Positions 16,560 through 25,885 of a DNA stretch of 64,000 nt are shown piece after piece. The first letter of the stretch is position 1. Every line of letters begins with the position of its first letter. Position numbers and translations under genes: made by a program. The stretch spans positions 682,001 to 746,000 of the forward strand of contig NZ_OCSR01000002.1 in the NCBI RefSeq assembly GCF_900230185.1. The letters run 5' to 3'. This DNA is from Burkholderia sp. OK233. Its GTDB lineage: Bacteria; Pseudomonadota; Gammaproteobacteria; Burkholderiales; Burkholderiaceae. The notes beneath the pieces are model-generated. The model ran no database searches, was not told the DNA's origin, and saw only the letters and a program-made list of their open reading frames with translations.

Positions 16560-19079
16560 ATGGCGCGAATATTGCACTCTGCAATGATTCGTCCGGTTCC
16601 CCGAATCCATCCAAGGGTAGCGGGCGCCCTGCAACGCGCTCGCGCCGCAGGCATCGGCCCTGGAGTCCACTTGGATCTGCTGCGCTTTACTACCGAATCC
16701 TATCCGGAAGTCGAACGGCTTCGCGCCTGGCGGGAAGCGCTCGACAGGATGGGATGGCGTAGCGGCGCGATACCTCCTGCACGAGCGTTGCACGGGACGA
16801 TCCAGACGCAGCGGTCGGTCGGGGGCTTCGATCTGAGCCTGCTGGCGTCCGTTGCGCAGACGCTCGAGCCGAATGCTGCCGGCGGCGACAGCGTGCTGAT
16901 CATGCTGCACCTTGACGGCGTGGCGACGCTGCTCGCCGACGGCCGACGCCAGCCCCTGACGTTGAACGACCTCGTCTATCTGCCGTCACGCGAGGGTAGC
17001 TCGCTGGTTTTCGCCACGGATTTCCGCGCCTTTGTCGTGCGGATACCGCGTGCGGCGATCAGAGGGCGGCTGCTTGCGCCGTCGTCGATGTGTGCCGGGC
17101 GGATCGCCGGAGAGGCCGGCGTCGGACACGTGTTTTCAGGTTTTCTGGCGTCGCTGGCGGAAAGCATGGAGACGTTGTCGGCCAACGAGTTGCGTCCGCT
17201 TGAACTCGCGCTGATTGAGTTCCTGGTAGCGATTCTCGCAGTGCATCAGCGCGAAACACCGATCAGCGGGCTGACATCGTCGCAGGCGGCCATCTTCTCG
17301 CGCGTGTGCCGCAGTATCGATGAGCGGCTCAGCGACCCGAAAATCAGTCTCGCGCTTCTCGCCACAGAAGAGCGCGTTTCGCAGCGCTACCTGCAAAAGC
17401 TGTTCGAAACCGCCGGCCAGAGCTTCTCCACCTATTTGCGGCTGCGCCGCCTCGAACGTTGCAGGGCCGAACTAGTCGATCCGCTGCACGAAAAGATGTC
17501 GATCTCGGATATCTGTTTCCGTTGGGGTTTCAACGATCCCGCGCATTTCAGCCGTGCGTTTCGCGACCAGTATCACACCTCGCCGCGCGCCTTCCGTAAC
17601 GAAGCGAGCCTGGATCTGGCCCGGCATCTGGTGCAGCGCATTTCGCGCGGACTGCCGTTCAACACGGAAGCGCTGCTGCTCCATGCGCAAGCCGCGGCGC
17701 AGGCCAGCGCGCAAGCGCGGCCGCGGGAAGCAACGCTCGACGATGCGGGTACGGTCGTGGCCAGCCCTACCGCCGAGACGCTGACCGAGTCCACAAGGGG
17801 CGTCGCCCGCCGGCCGGGCAAGCCGCGCCACCACCTGTTGCGTGCGACGGCAAACACGGTGCACTGGGGCTATTTTTCGCACGACCTGAAGCCGGTGCTC
17901 GAAGTCGACAGCGGCGATACCGTGACGATAGAGACGCTGACGCAGCATGCATCGGACGACTGGGCGCGCATGGTTGCCGGTGACCCAGGCGCCGAAAGCG
18001 TGTTCCACTGGACCGCAGAGCGCAAGAACGTGAACCGGCGCGGTGCCGGACCGATCGATGCATCGATCTACGGACGTGGTGCCGGCGAAGGGTTCGGGGT
18101 GCATATCTGCACCGGTCCGATCGCGGTACGCGGCGCCGAACCGGGCGACGTATTGGAAGTCAGGATTCTCGATGTACATCCGCGGCGCTGCGCGAATCCG
18201 CAATTCAGCGGGCGCGCGTTCGGCAGCAATGCGGCCGCGTGGTGGGGCTTCCATTACCGCGAGCTGTTGACCGAGCCTAAACCGCGCGAAGTTGTCACGA
18301 TCTATGAACTCGACGCCGAGCCGCAGCCGCACGACGGTCCGCCATATGCGCGTGCGGTCTACAACTACCGCTGGACGCCGCAGCGCGATCCGTTCGGTGT
18401 GGTGCATCCAACGATCGATTATCCGGGCGTGCCCGTCGACCATTCGACGGTCGAGGAGAATCACGGGATCCTGAAGGGTGTCAAGATCCCCGTGCGCCCG
18501 CATTTCGGCCTGATCGCGGTCGCGCCGCAACAGGACGGCCTCATCGATTCGATCCCGCCGTCCGCGTTCGGCGGCAACCTGGACAACTGGCGCGTCGCGC
18601 AGGGCGCGAGCGTCTATCTGCCGATTGGCGTTCCCGGCGCGTTGCTGTCAGTCGGGGATCCGCATGCGTCGCAGGGCGATTCGGAGCTGTGTGGGACCGC
18701 GATCGAATGCTCGCTGACCGGCGACTTCCAACTGGTGTTGCACAAGAAAGCGACTCATGCCGGTCAACCGTATGCGGACCTCACGTATCCGCTCGTCGAA
18801 ACCCCCGAAGAGTGGGTGCTGCACGGCTTCAGCCATGCAAACTATCTGACTGAATTCGGCACGCACGCGCAGAGCAAGGTCTACGAGAAGTCGACGCTAG
18901 ACCTCGCGATGCGCGACGCGTTCATCAAGACGCGCCGCTTTCTGATGACGACCAAGGGTCTCACCGAAGATGAAGCAATCTCGTTGATGTCGGTTGCGGT
19001 CGACTTCGGCGTGACACAGGTTGTCGACGGCAACTGGGGGATGCACGCGATTATCCGCAAGGCCTTGTTCGCGGATTAA
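16560..19079 (+). CDS. AraC-type regulator fused to an acetamidase/formamidase domain
   Basis: 839 residues from the ATG at 16560; the frame is open back to 16401, but that part is arginine-rich, and ATG 16584 is another choice. Residues 40-235 resemble the N-terminal ligand domain of AraC regulators (YPEVERLRAWREALDRMG; SLLVF/FVVRIP region). Residues 245-347 hold the two helix-turn-helix units, ending IADICFRWGFN-like (ISDICFRWGFNDPAHFSRAF). After a ~75-residue Ala/Arg-rich linker, residues 424-839 are a complete acetamidase/formamidase domain, a close paralogue of the preceding gene (shared RMVAGDPGAES, GAEPGDVLEVRILDV, PKPREVVTI, FGVTQVVDGNWG). No stop or frameshift separates the halves. 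It may be a regulator that senses or degrades its own inducer; whether the enzyme part is active is unknown. Confidence 0.85.
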   Translation: MARILHSAMIRPVPRIHPRVAGALQRARAAGIGPGVHLDLLRFTTESYPEVERLRAWREALDRMGWRSGAIPPARALHGTIQTQRSVGGFDLSLLASVAQTLEPNAAGGDSVLIMLHLDGVATLLADGRRQPLTLNDLVYLPSREGSSLVFATDFRAFVVRIPRAAIRGRLLAPSSMCAGRIAGEAGVGHVFSGFLASLAESMETLSANELRPLELALIEFLVAILAVHQRETPISGLTSSQAAIFSRVCRSIDERLSDPKISLALLATEERVSQRYLQKLFETAGQSFSTYLRLRRLERCRAELVDPLHEKMSISDICFRWGFNDPAHFSRAFRDQYHTSPRAFRNEASLDLARHLVQRISRGLPFNTEALLLHAQAAAQASAQARPREATLDDAGTVVASPTAETLTESTRGVARRPGKPRHHLLRATANTVHWGYFSHDLKPVLEVDSGDTVTIETLTQHASDDWARMVAGDPGAESVFHWTAERKNVNRRGAGPIDASIYGRGAGEGFGVHICTGPIAVRGAEPGDVLEVRILDVHPRRCANPQFSGRAFGSNAAAWWGFHYRELLTEPKPREVVTIYELDAEPQPHDGPPYARAVYNYRWTPQRDPFGVVHPTIDYPGVPVDHSTVEENHGILKGVKIPVRPHFGLIAVAPQQDGLIDSIPPSAFGGNLDNWRVAQGASVYLPIGVPGALLSVGDPHASQGDSELCGTAIECSLTGDFQLVLHKKATHAGQPYADLTYPLVETPEEWVLHGFSHANYLTEFGTHAQSKVYEKSTLDLAMRDAFIKTRRFLMTTKGLTEDEAISLMSVAVDFGVTQVVDGNWGMHAIIRKALFAD

Positions 19080-19160
19080 TTATTTTGTGACGCTCGCTAT
19101 GGCCCTGCCAGGAGTCGTACGCGTACGACGCTTTTCTTTGTTCATGGAGTTATACGGCAG

Positions 19161-19574
19161 ATGGATTTATCGACGAAATTCTGGATGGTTGAGGGTGCGC
19201 CAGCGCCGGTCGGTCCCTTTTCTCATGCAACCGAGCAGCACGGCTGGGTGTTTCTCACTGGCCAGATGCCGACATCGCCTGACGATGACAACGCCCCGCT
19301 TCCTGAAGGTGTTGCCGCACAGACAACCCGGGTGATGGACAATCTGGTTCTCGTGTTAAAGGGGATCGGACTTGGGCTCGAAGATGTCGTCTCCGCGCGG
19401 ATCTTTCTGACCGAGTTCAAACGAGATTACGCGACGATGAACGCGGTCTATGCTGCCTATTTCCCGCCTGCGAAATTGCCGGTGCGGACTTGCATCGGCG
19501 TAACTGGATTAGCGCGTGACGCGCTCGTCGAAATTGACTTCATTGCTCATAGGCAGACTTCAGCGGCCGGTTGA
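19161..19574 (+). CDS. RidA (YjgF/YER057c/UK114) family protein
   Basis: 137 residues with the RidA fold: GPFSHATEQHGWVFLTGQMP, QTTRVMDNLVLVLKGIGLGLEDVVSARIFLTE and LPVRTCIGVTGLARDALVEIDFIA. The conserved arginine sits in PVRTC. RidA proteins deaminate reactive enamine/imine intermediates; those in catabolic clusters often act on a pathway intermediate. It lies 81 bp after the fusion gene and is probably part of the same transcription unit. Confidence 0.9.
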   Translation: MDLSTKFWMVEGAPAPVGPFSHATEQHGWVFLTGQMPTSPDDDNAPLPEGVAAQTTRVMDNLVLVLKGIGLGLEDVVSARIFLTEFKRDYATMNAVYAAYFPPAKLPVRTCIGVTGLARDALVEIDFIAHRQTSAAG

Positions 19575-19732
19575 TAACTGTGTGACGAGTTCGGCTGAGG
19601 CTGTCGCCCTCCAGGACACGAAGCAATTAGCGCAGCTACAGCCGGATTACAGTCCGATTTTCCTCAAGCGCGCCAGCCCTCGTAGGGCACCGGCGTGCCA
19701 CGTCCGGAAAGCCGGCGGGTCCTCGTAGAAGG

Positions 19733-20344
19733 TCAATCCTTCAAGGAAGCAGAATCGCGCTTTCGCGGAGCGCGCTTTCCGCTTTCCGCCTTCAACACCG
19801 CGGGGGCGTGCTTTTTTTGCGGTGTTCGTTTGGAAACCTGAATGCGCCGCCCTGTCGCAAAGGCTTCCGCGCGAGCGGCACGTTCGGCGGCCCATGCCGG
19901 ATTTACCCGAGTCTCGACCTGGCTGAAAGTAAAGGGTAGATCTTCTTCTTCGGGTTGCCAGTCGGTGTCTATTACTGCGCCGGTTCGCCGATGCTTCATT
20001 GTCACAGCGCCTTCAGCCTTCGGGTCCAGCCCGCAGTGCCGCATTCCCCACAAACGAAGGGTCAGCATCATTCCGTCAAGCTCACGCGCCTTGTCGGTGA
20101 TGCAGTAGGCGTACCGCCTGGGTCGCTCCTGGTAGACCCGACGTTCGATGAGCCCGTTGTCCTCCATTGTTTTGAGGCGCTGGGTAAGCAGGTTGGGCGA
20201 CATTCCGGTCTGTGCCTGAATGCCGTCGAAGCGGTCATTCCCCATTCTCAACTCGCGCAGGATCAGGATCGTCCAGCGATCCGCAATGACGGCAGCCGCG
20301 CGAGCGAGGGGGCAAAGCGTCTCGCCAGTAGTCTGTTGTTTCAT
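19733..20344 (-). CDS. HxlR-family transcriptional regulator
   Basis: 203 residues. The HxlR winged helix is clear: CPLARAAAVIADRWTILILREL, RFDGIQAQTGMSPNLLTQRLKTMEDNGLIERR, YAYCITDKARELDGMMLTLRLWG. The C-terminal ~100 residues are a basic, family-variable extension (RAPRKRDSASLKD at the end). Divergent from the isochorismatase-type operon across a 150-bp gap, so it probably controls that operon and itself. The effector is unknown; HxlR members often respond to aldehydes or quinones. Confidence 0.88.
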   Translation of the reverse strand: MKQQTTGETLCPLARAAAVIADRWTILILRELRMGNDRFDGIQAQTGMSPNLLTQRLKTMEDNGLIERRVYQERPRRYAYCITDKARELDGMMLTLRLWGMRHCGLDPKAEGAVTMKHRRTGAVIDTDWQPEEEDLPFTFSQVETRVNPAWAAERAARAEAFATGRRIQVSKRTPQKKHAPAVLKAESGKRAPRKRDSASLKD

Positions 20345-20494
20345 CTTGGTCTCTCACTGAACCCTGCATTGTGAACCTGTCCGGCCTGCTATCCAAGATC
20401 ACCACCGGCCGTGGATCACAAGTTATGTCCTTTACAAACTTAGTGACTTCAAATATTGTAGCGACACGACCAACGAACCAACGGAGCATGGGAT

Positions 20495-21136
20495 ATGGTA
20501 AATCAGTCGAAATCCGAGCTGACGTATGAGCCTGAGCTGACGGGGCTGCTGATCGTCGATCCTTACAACGACTTCCTGTCGGAGGGAGGCAAGCTCTACG
20601 AACTCAGCCGTTCGACGCTGGAAGCGAACGATGTCGTCGAGCATATGCGACAGGTGCTCGCTACGGCTCGCGCGGCCGGCTTGCAGGTCTTCATCGCCCC
20701 CCACCACCGTTGGCGTGAGGGTGATCTGCACAGTCATTGGAAAACGACACCGCCTGTTGGCGCGGCGGCTGCCAAGGGACGCAGTTTCGCGGACGGAACC
20801 TGGGGTGGAAGCTTTCATCCCGATTTCGAGCCGCGTCCCGGTGAGGTCGTCGCTCAAGAACATTGGCTCTCAAGCGGATTCGCCAACACGGATCTCGACC
20901 TCCAGCTCAAGAAGCATGGCGTGCGCAAGGTCATCGTGATCGGCATGCGCGCTAACACGTGCATCGAGTCCACCGTGCGCTTTGCCGCCGAGCTCGGCTA
21001 CGAAGTCACGCTAGTGAAAGACGCCATCGGCAGCTTCGGTCACGCCGAGATGGATGCTTCGCTGCAGTTCAACATGCCGGCTTACGCGAACGCCATTGTC
21101 TCGACCGGCGAGATCGTCGCGAAGCTGTCAGTTTGA
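20495..21136 (+). CDS. Isochorismatase-fold cysteine hydrolase
   Basis: 213 residues. Asp22 (LLIVDPYNDF) and nucleophile Cys156 (GMRANTCIESTVRFAAELGY) of the catalytic triad are present. At the place of the usual Lys the sequence reads AQEHWLSSGFANTDL, so the Lys position is Glu122 or its neighbour His. The same EHW pattern occurs, as I recall, in a recognised subgroup of these hydrolases. Likely to hydrolyse an amide, N-carbamoyl or vinyl-ether-like bond; substrate unknown. First gene of a three-gene set with spacings of 18 and 94 bp. Confidence 0.85.
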   Translation: MVNQSKSELTYEPELTGLLIVDPYNDFLSEGGKLYELSRSTLEANDVVEHMRQVLATARAAGLQVFIAPHHRWREGDLHSHWKTTPPVGAAAAKGRSFADGTWGGSFHPDFEPRPGEVVAQEHWLSSGFANTDLDLQLKKHGVRKVIVIGMRANTCIESTVRFAAELGYEVTLVKDAIGSFGHAEMDASLQFNMPAYANAIVSTGEIVAKLSV

Positions 21137-21154
21137 CCATCCGGAGATCGACAA

Positions 21155-21691
21155 ATGACCGATGAAATCATCGCTAAATCGACGGCCGAAGCCACCATTC
21201 GTGCGCCACTCGCGTCCATCGATCTGACCGAATGGGTCTTCACGCTGACCGACAGCGAATATCAGGCCTGTTCGAAGAATCACATTGCGGCGGCTGCAAC
21301 GCTCACGCCTGAGGGCAAGCGTATGTCCATCAATGTGGAGCGCGTTGGCAATCTGATGGTGCAGCACTATGTCGAGGACATCGCGGAACGAAGCCATTGT
21401 CGTCTCGTGTCGTTATCGGACTCAATCGGTCCGGACATTGGCAGCCGCGTCAAGATTGTCGTGATCTGGTCTTTCAACGCCGACGCGATCGATGCGGACA
21501 CGACAAGGTTGACTAACAGCGTGGAAGTCCGCTCCACACCAGACTATCTCGAGGTGCTCGAGCAGCGTGGCGTGCCTTTCGCCAAGGCGAGCGAGGTCGC
21601 GCAGCAGGCTCTAACCGCCCACAACGCCGAGGAGACGCCCCTGTTCGCCAAGGACATCGAGCGTAAAGCCCTGGCCAAACGGTGGGGGTGA
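21155..21691 (+). CDS. Conserved-looking protein of unknown function
   Basis: 178 residues, soluble, with no signal peptide or membrane segment. I do not recognise the family. The middle (IAAAATLTPEGKRMSINVERVGNLMVQHYVED, ... TRLTNSVEVRSTPDYLEVLEQRG) suggests an alpha+beta fold such as a START/SRPBCC-like ligand-binding barrel, but that is a guess. It starts 18 bp after the hydrolase with GGAG-like sequence before the ATG, and is followed by an enoyl-CoA hydratase, so it probably serves the same pathway. Confidence 0.7.
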   Translation: MTDEIIAKSTAEATIRAPLASIDLTEWVFTLTDSEYQACSKNHIAAAATLTPEGKRMSINVERVGNLMVQHYVEDIAERSHCRLVSLSDSIGPDIGSRVKIVVIWSFNADAIDADTTRLTNSVEVRSTPDYLEVLEQRGVPFAKASEVAQQALTAHNAEETPLFAKDIERKALAKRWG

Positions 21692-21785
21692 GATCGCGCC
21701 AGTCAGATCGCGGTCAATGAGTGGCACGATCAAGGCCATAACCAGTCCGGACCATATAGATGATGTGCCTGAAAATGGAGGCTCC

Positions 21786-22589
21786 ATGAGCAACGTCCGC
21801 ACGACCATCGTCACCGACAAGACCACGCCAGGATATTGGCGCGTCACGCTCGATAACCCGCCGATCAACGCCATCGACGACCGCATGTACGATGAGTTCT
21901 ATGACCTGGTCGAGGAGATTGAAGCGGCTCCGTCGCTAAAGGTCGTCACTTTCGAGAGTGCCAACCCCGACTTCTTTATCGCCCACTACAGTACGGCGGA
22001 GCCCCGCAGCCGATTTGGCACGCCCCGCTGGATTGAAGCCGCTACCCGCCTCGCTCAAAGCAAGGTTCTCAGCATAGCCGTCATACGCGGCAGGGCACGC
22101 GGTGGCGGAAGCGAGTTCACTCTGGCTTGCGACATCCGCTTCGCCAGTAAAGAGAAAGCGATCTTCGGTCAGCCCGAGGTCGGCACCGGCCTTATTCCGG
22201 GCGGTGGCGCCCTACAGCGCTTGCCTCTCCTGGTTGGGCGCTCAAGGGCCATCGAAATCATTCTTGGTGCCGAGGACTTTGATGCTGAGACCGCCGAACG
22301 CTATGGCTGGATCAACCGCGCCATACCTGAGTCGGAGCTTGATGAGTTCGTTGCGAGGTTCGTGCGACGCATTCTGTCCTTCGACAGGCAGGCGCTAAGC
22401 ACAGCCAAGCAGACCATCAACCAGTCCGGCTTGCCGGACCTCGCGCAGCTTCAACTGACCCAGGACACTTTCTTCACGACGTTCGGATGGCCAGGAGCAA
22501 TTGAGCGGATGCCCAAGCTGCGGACGCGAGGCATTGGGACCGCAGGCGAATTCGAACTGAACCTCGGAGATCACATCGGGAATCTCTAA
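21786..22589 (+). CDS. Enoyl-CoA hydratase/isomerase family protein
   Basis: 267 residues. The start at 21786 is set by TGGAGG 8 bp upstream; a frame open to 21717 adds 23 residues without similarity. Crotonase-fold features: NPPINAI near the N-terminus, oxyanion-hole segment RARGGGSEFTLACDIRF with Glu110 and FGQPEVGTGLIPGGG with Glu131. Both catalytic Glu positions of hydratases are kept. The substrate acyl-CoA is not predictable. Third gene of the HxlR-linked cluster. Confidence 0.87.
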   Translation: MSNVRTTIVTDKTTPGYWRVTLDNPPINAIDDRMYDEFYDLVEEIEAAPSLKVVTFESANPDFFIAHYSTAEPRSRFGTPRWIEAATRLAQSKVLSIAVIRGRARGGGSEFTLACDIRFASKEKAIFGQPEVGTGLIPGGGALQRLPLLVGRSRAIEIILGAEDFDAETAERYGWINRAIPESELDEFVARFVRRILSFDRQALSTAKQTINQSGLPDLAQLQLTQDTFFTTFGWPGAIERMPKLRTRGIGTAGEFELNLGDHIGNL

Positions 22590-22831
22590 GCGATCTGCAA
22601 GGCAGCAGCCTGGAACGCCGTCATCATGGTCCAGTTGAAAAATCGCTCAACTCGCGCCGCGCGCCGCCGTTAACTCAGACGATATCCCAGACCAATTGGA
22701 CCCGTCACGTCGCACGCTTCGCGATGCGCGGACTCAAATCGTCAGGGTTCGGACTGCAAGTTTGCCAGGGTTGGCAACACCGCACTATGGACGCCTGTAC
22801 TGCACGGCGTGCGATCGAAGAAACATCCCTC

Positions 22832-24817
22832 ATGGTTTTCAAAGGACTCTGTACCGCGTTCGTTGCGGTAATGCTGAGCGCAGCGGCTGCGTCCGTTTGC
22901 GAAGCCCAATACTCCACCGGGTGGATAGCCAACACTCATGGCACGGACACAACTCGCGTGGGCAACGTGGCCCGCTCGATGTGGGTGGCACCAGAAGGGG
23001 TGATCTATGCCGCGTCGATGTGGGACGAAGGTGAAGGCGGCATCGCGATCTATCAGAACGGACAGAACACCGGTTCGATCGGGGCGCACGCCGAATTTCA
23101 GGGGGGCGCGATCACCGGCAACTCGACCTCGCTATTCGCTGCACTGCAGTTCAACACCACGTATGGAAGCGGCAAGGTTGGCCGATATGACCGGACAAGC
23201 CGCACGCGCGACCTGCTCATCACGGTAAGTGCGACGACCACCGAACGCCTCGCGGATGTCGTCACCGGACTCGCGACGTCCGGCTCACTGCTCTACGCGA
23301 GCGATTTTCCAGGCAACCGCGTGCGCGTGTTCACGACGTCCGGTGTCTGGCTGCGCGATATCAGCGTGGCAGGGCCGGGTGCGCTCGCGGTGGACGCGGG
23401 CGGCAACATCTGGGTCGCGCAACAAAGCACGGGTGCTGTGATCCAGTTCAGCCCGACCGGCGAGCAGCGACACACCATCCAGTTGCCGGCCAAAGCGCAA
23501 CCCTCTTCGCTGTATTTTGACTCGTCCATCGGGCAGTTATGGATCGGCGACGAGGGTCCGGACATGAACATCAAGATCTATGGCGTGTCCGACGCACCTT
23601 ATGTTGTGGGTACGTTTGGTGTTCAAGGCGGCTTCCTCAATACGGTCACTGGCATCAAGGGACAGGTGGGCGACAGGCGCTTTACTCGCGTCACGGGCAT
23701 CGGCAGGGATTCCGCGCGCAACCTCTATGTCCTGAACAACCCGTGGGGCGGGTCATGGGACCTCGGCCGCAACGGCGGCACCGACATTCACGCGTACGAC
23801 GGAACCGGGGTTCTGCGCTGGCAGCTCCAGTCGGTGAACTTTGAGGGCAACGCGGCACCGGACCCAGCCACCGACGGAGCGATCTTCTACGGCGGAATGA
23901 ACATCTATTCGGGTACCGTGGGAGGCACCTTCGTTGCCAACACCATCGATCCGATCACCTATCCGTCCGATCCGCGGATCAATCTCGCCGACCACGAACG
24001 CGGTGAACATTTCGCTGAGGTCGCCAGCGTGGGCGGCCACCGGATACTCGTCGCTGCGAGCCAGAATCCCGATACCTTCTACTTTTTCCACTTCAACCCG
24101 GCGAGCGGGTACATTGCGATTCCGGATAGCACGTTGCCGGGAACATCCTTCGCTACGATGGCAAAAGTCCGCAATGGTTTCTGCCTGGATAGCAAGGGCG
24201 GTATCTGGGCGGGTCTCGACAAAACCAACGTCATTTCTCACTATCCACTGACCGGTTTCGATGCGAGCGGCAAACCGGTCTGGGGCGCCGCGATCACGAT
24301 GCCGATCCCGCGCACAATCTCGCAACTGACTCGGATCATCTACCTACCTGACAGCGACACGATGATTCTCACGCAGGGGCCAAGCGGCAGTACGGACTGG
24401 ACTGCGGTCGGATCGCGCGTCGAGGTCTATCACGGCTGGCTGGCCGGCAACAGGAGCACGCCGAACCCCGTGATCAATATCACTAGCGCGAACGCCAAAT
24501 CCATTGCGGCCGCCGGCAATTATCTGTTTGTGGGCTACGTGCATACCGTGCCGAATATTGATGCCTTCAACCTCGCGACGGGACAGCTCGACATCACGTT
24601 CACCAATAGCAATCCAAACAAAGTCGACGTCGGCAACGACGTGGACTCGATGTATGGACTTCGGGCCTATCGGCGTTCGACCGGCGAGTATGAGGTGACG
24701 AAAGACAACTACAACGACTCGAGCATTGTGGTGTATCGCTGGACGCCGCCCGCATCGACCGCGACCGGGGTGAGTGCGGCGAAGACGATCGTGGTGTCGC
24801 CATTCAGTGTGAATTGA
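22832..24817 (+). CDS. Secreted NHL/SMP-30-like beta-propeller protein
   Basis: 661 residues with a signal peptide (hydrophobic 8-20, cleavage likely after VCEA). The mature protein shows repeated blade-like segments with the pattern hydrophobic-x-VDAxGNIWVA (GALAVDAGGNIWVAQQS, GRDSARNLYVLNN, GFCLDSKGGIWAGLD, DSSIGQLWIGDEG), as in NHL or gluconolactonase-type propellers. No catalytic motif stands out. The ATG at 22832 gives a normal signal peptide; the frame extends 36 codons further up without one. It stands alone between the enoyl-CoA hydratase and a cupin gene and is probably an exported binding or scaffold protein. Confidence 0.72.
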   Translation: MVFKGLCTAFVAVMLSAAAASVCEAQYSTGWIANTHGTDTTRVGNVARSMWVAPEGVIYAASMWDEGEGGIAIYQNGQNTGSIGAHAEFQGGAITGNSTSLFAALQFNTTYGSGKVGRYDRTSRTRDLLITVSATTTERLADVVTGLATSGSLLYASDFPGNRVRVFTTSGVWLRDISVAGPGALAVDAGGNIWVAQQSTGAVIQFSPTGEQRHTIQLPAKAQPSSLYFDSSIGQLWIGDEGPDMNIKIYGVSDAPYVVGTFGVQGGFLNTVTGIKGQVGDRRFTRVTGIGRDSARNLYVLNNPWGGSWDLGRNGGTDIHAYDGTGVLRWQLQSVNFEGNAAPDPATDGAIFYGGMNIYSGTVGGTFVANTIDPITYPSDPRINLADHERGEHFAEVASVGGHRILVAASQNPDTFYFFHFNPASGYIAIPDSTLPGTSFATMAKVRNGFCLDSKGGIWAGLDKTNVISHYPLTGFDASGKPVWGAAITMPIPRTISQLTRIIYLPDSDTMILTQGPSGSTDWTAVGSRVEVYHGWLAGNRSTPNPVINITSANAKSIAAAGNYLFVGYVHTVPNIDAFNLATGQLDITFTNSNPNKVDVGNDVDSMYGLRAYRRSTGEYEVTKDNYNDSSIVVYRWTPPASTATGVSAAKTIVVSPFSVN

Positions 24818-24933
24818 CGATGCGCCTGAGTCGTCGCGATTGCGGCGGCGGCTCAAGGTATCCCTCCATGACCGGGCAGAGTTCGGACCACAAGTGACCA
24901 TTCGTCTGTGCCTCTTGTCACTCAAGCGCTGCC

Positions 24934-25218
24934 TCAGCGAATTTCCACCTCGATAAATACCACTTCGTGGTCGGTCGCGTTGACGACGTTGTGTTCCACG
25001 CCCTTCAACCCAGCGTAACTGTGCCCGGCGTGCAGTTGCGATTCCCGGTTGCCTTGCGCGGTCTCGAGGAGAAGTTGACCGTCCGTTTGCGGTACCACGA
25101 CATAGTCATGCCCATGAACATGCCAGCCGGTCTCAGCACCGGGTGCAAATCGCCACTCGGTGACGATCACGCGTTCATTCGATACCTGCTGCGTTGGAAC
25201 TGCCTGTGGACGATCCAT
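24934..25218 (-). CDS. Small cupin-domain protein
   Basis: 94 residues from the ATG at 25218, chosen because GGAG lies about 12 bp upstream; the frame reaches 25275. Cupin motif 1 is PGAETGWHVHGHDYVVV with two metal-binding histidines, and motif 2 is GVEHNVVNATD with the last one. It is a single-domain cupin of the kind often acting as small binding proteins or regulators. No neighbour hints at a substrate. Confidence 0.8.
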   Translation of the reverse strand: MDRPQAVPTQQVSNERVIVTEWRFAPGAETGWHVHGHDYVVVPQTDGQLLLETAQGNRESQLHAGHSYAGLKGVEHNVVNATDHEVVFIEVEIR

Positions 25219-25885
25219 GAGAGTTTTCTCCGCGAAGTGGGCGACGAGGTTCGTCGGATAGCCGTCACGCCGCATCGATAGGCGCGCTATCGCCTGTTAA
25301 TGGCGACTCCACCGTGCGTCAACATGCTTCCGTGTTCAATACATCTATTAACCATTCTGAAGCTGAAGCCTTTCGCTTGAAATGGACAGTGCCTTTACTC
25401 TTACCAACACAGTTGCATTCACCTATGCGATACGAGAGGGGCGGTATTGAGCACGGAGCACGCACACTCGTCGGAAGCATGGCCGGCGGCGAACTGGCGC
25501 ACCCTTGCCGCGTGTTGAATGGCCGCTTTGGAGAGATCTGAAGGACCGTCGCGGGTCAAACTGAGCCGGTCATCATCGGGCAGAGTTCGCCCAGTTGCGG
25601 TCATACGTCCGCGCGTCTTTGAAGACGTTGACCGTCGCTTACTGCTCGAACGCAGTGGCTCTTGTGCGTCGGATGGTGCCTTCGCAGTCGTTGGACCAAT
25701 CAGAACAGCCGGCCTGCGCGAATGCCCCGCTTCTACAGCACGGACGAACGACCCGGCAATTCTCTGGCTATCGCTCGCCCATTCCTGCTCGTCAGGTCCG
25801 CCACTGCTGTCATTTGTCTGATGAAAGCCGTGATCAGTGGTTTACCATAGTGGGCTCCCATCGTTTGCAGGATCTGTCAGTAAGT
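25219..25885. other. Intergenic stretch, nothing recognised
   Basis: About 670 bp between divergent genes. Short open frames on both strands carry no ribosome binding site or known motif. No repeat, terminator or clear promoter stands out. Confidence 0.4.

Noticed and set aside
17472..18530. 352-codon frame opposite the AraC-amidase fusion
   Set aside because: Antisense shadow; overlaps both the HTH and amidase coding regions.
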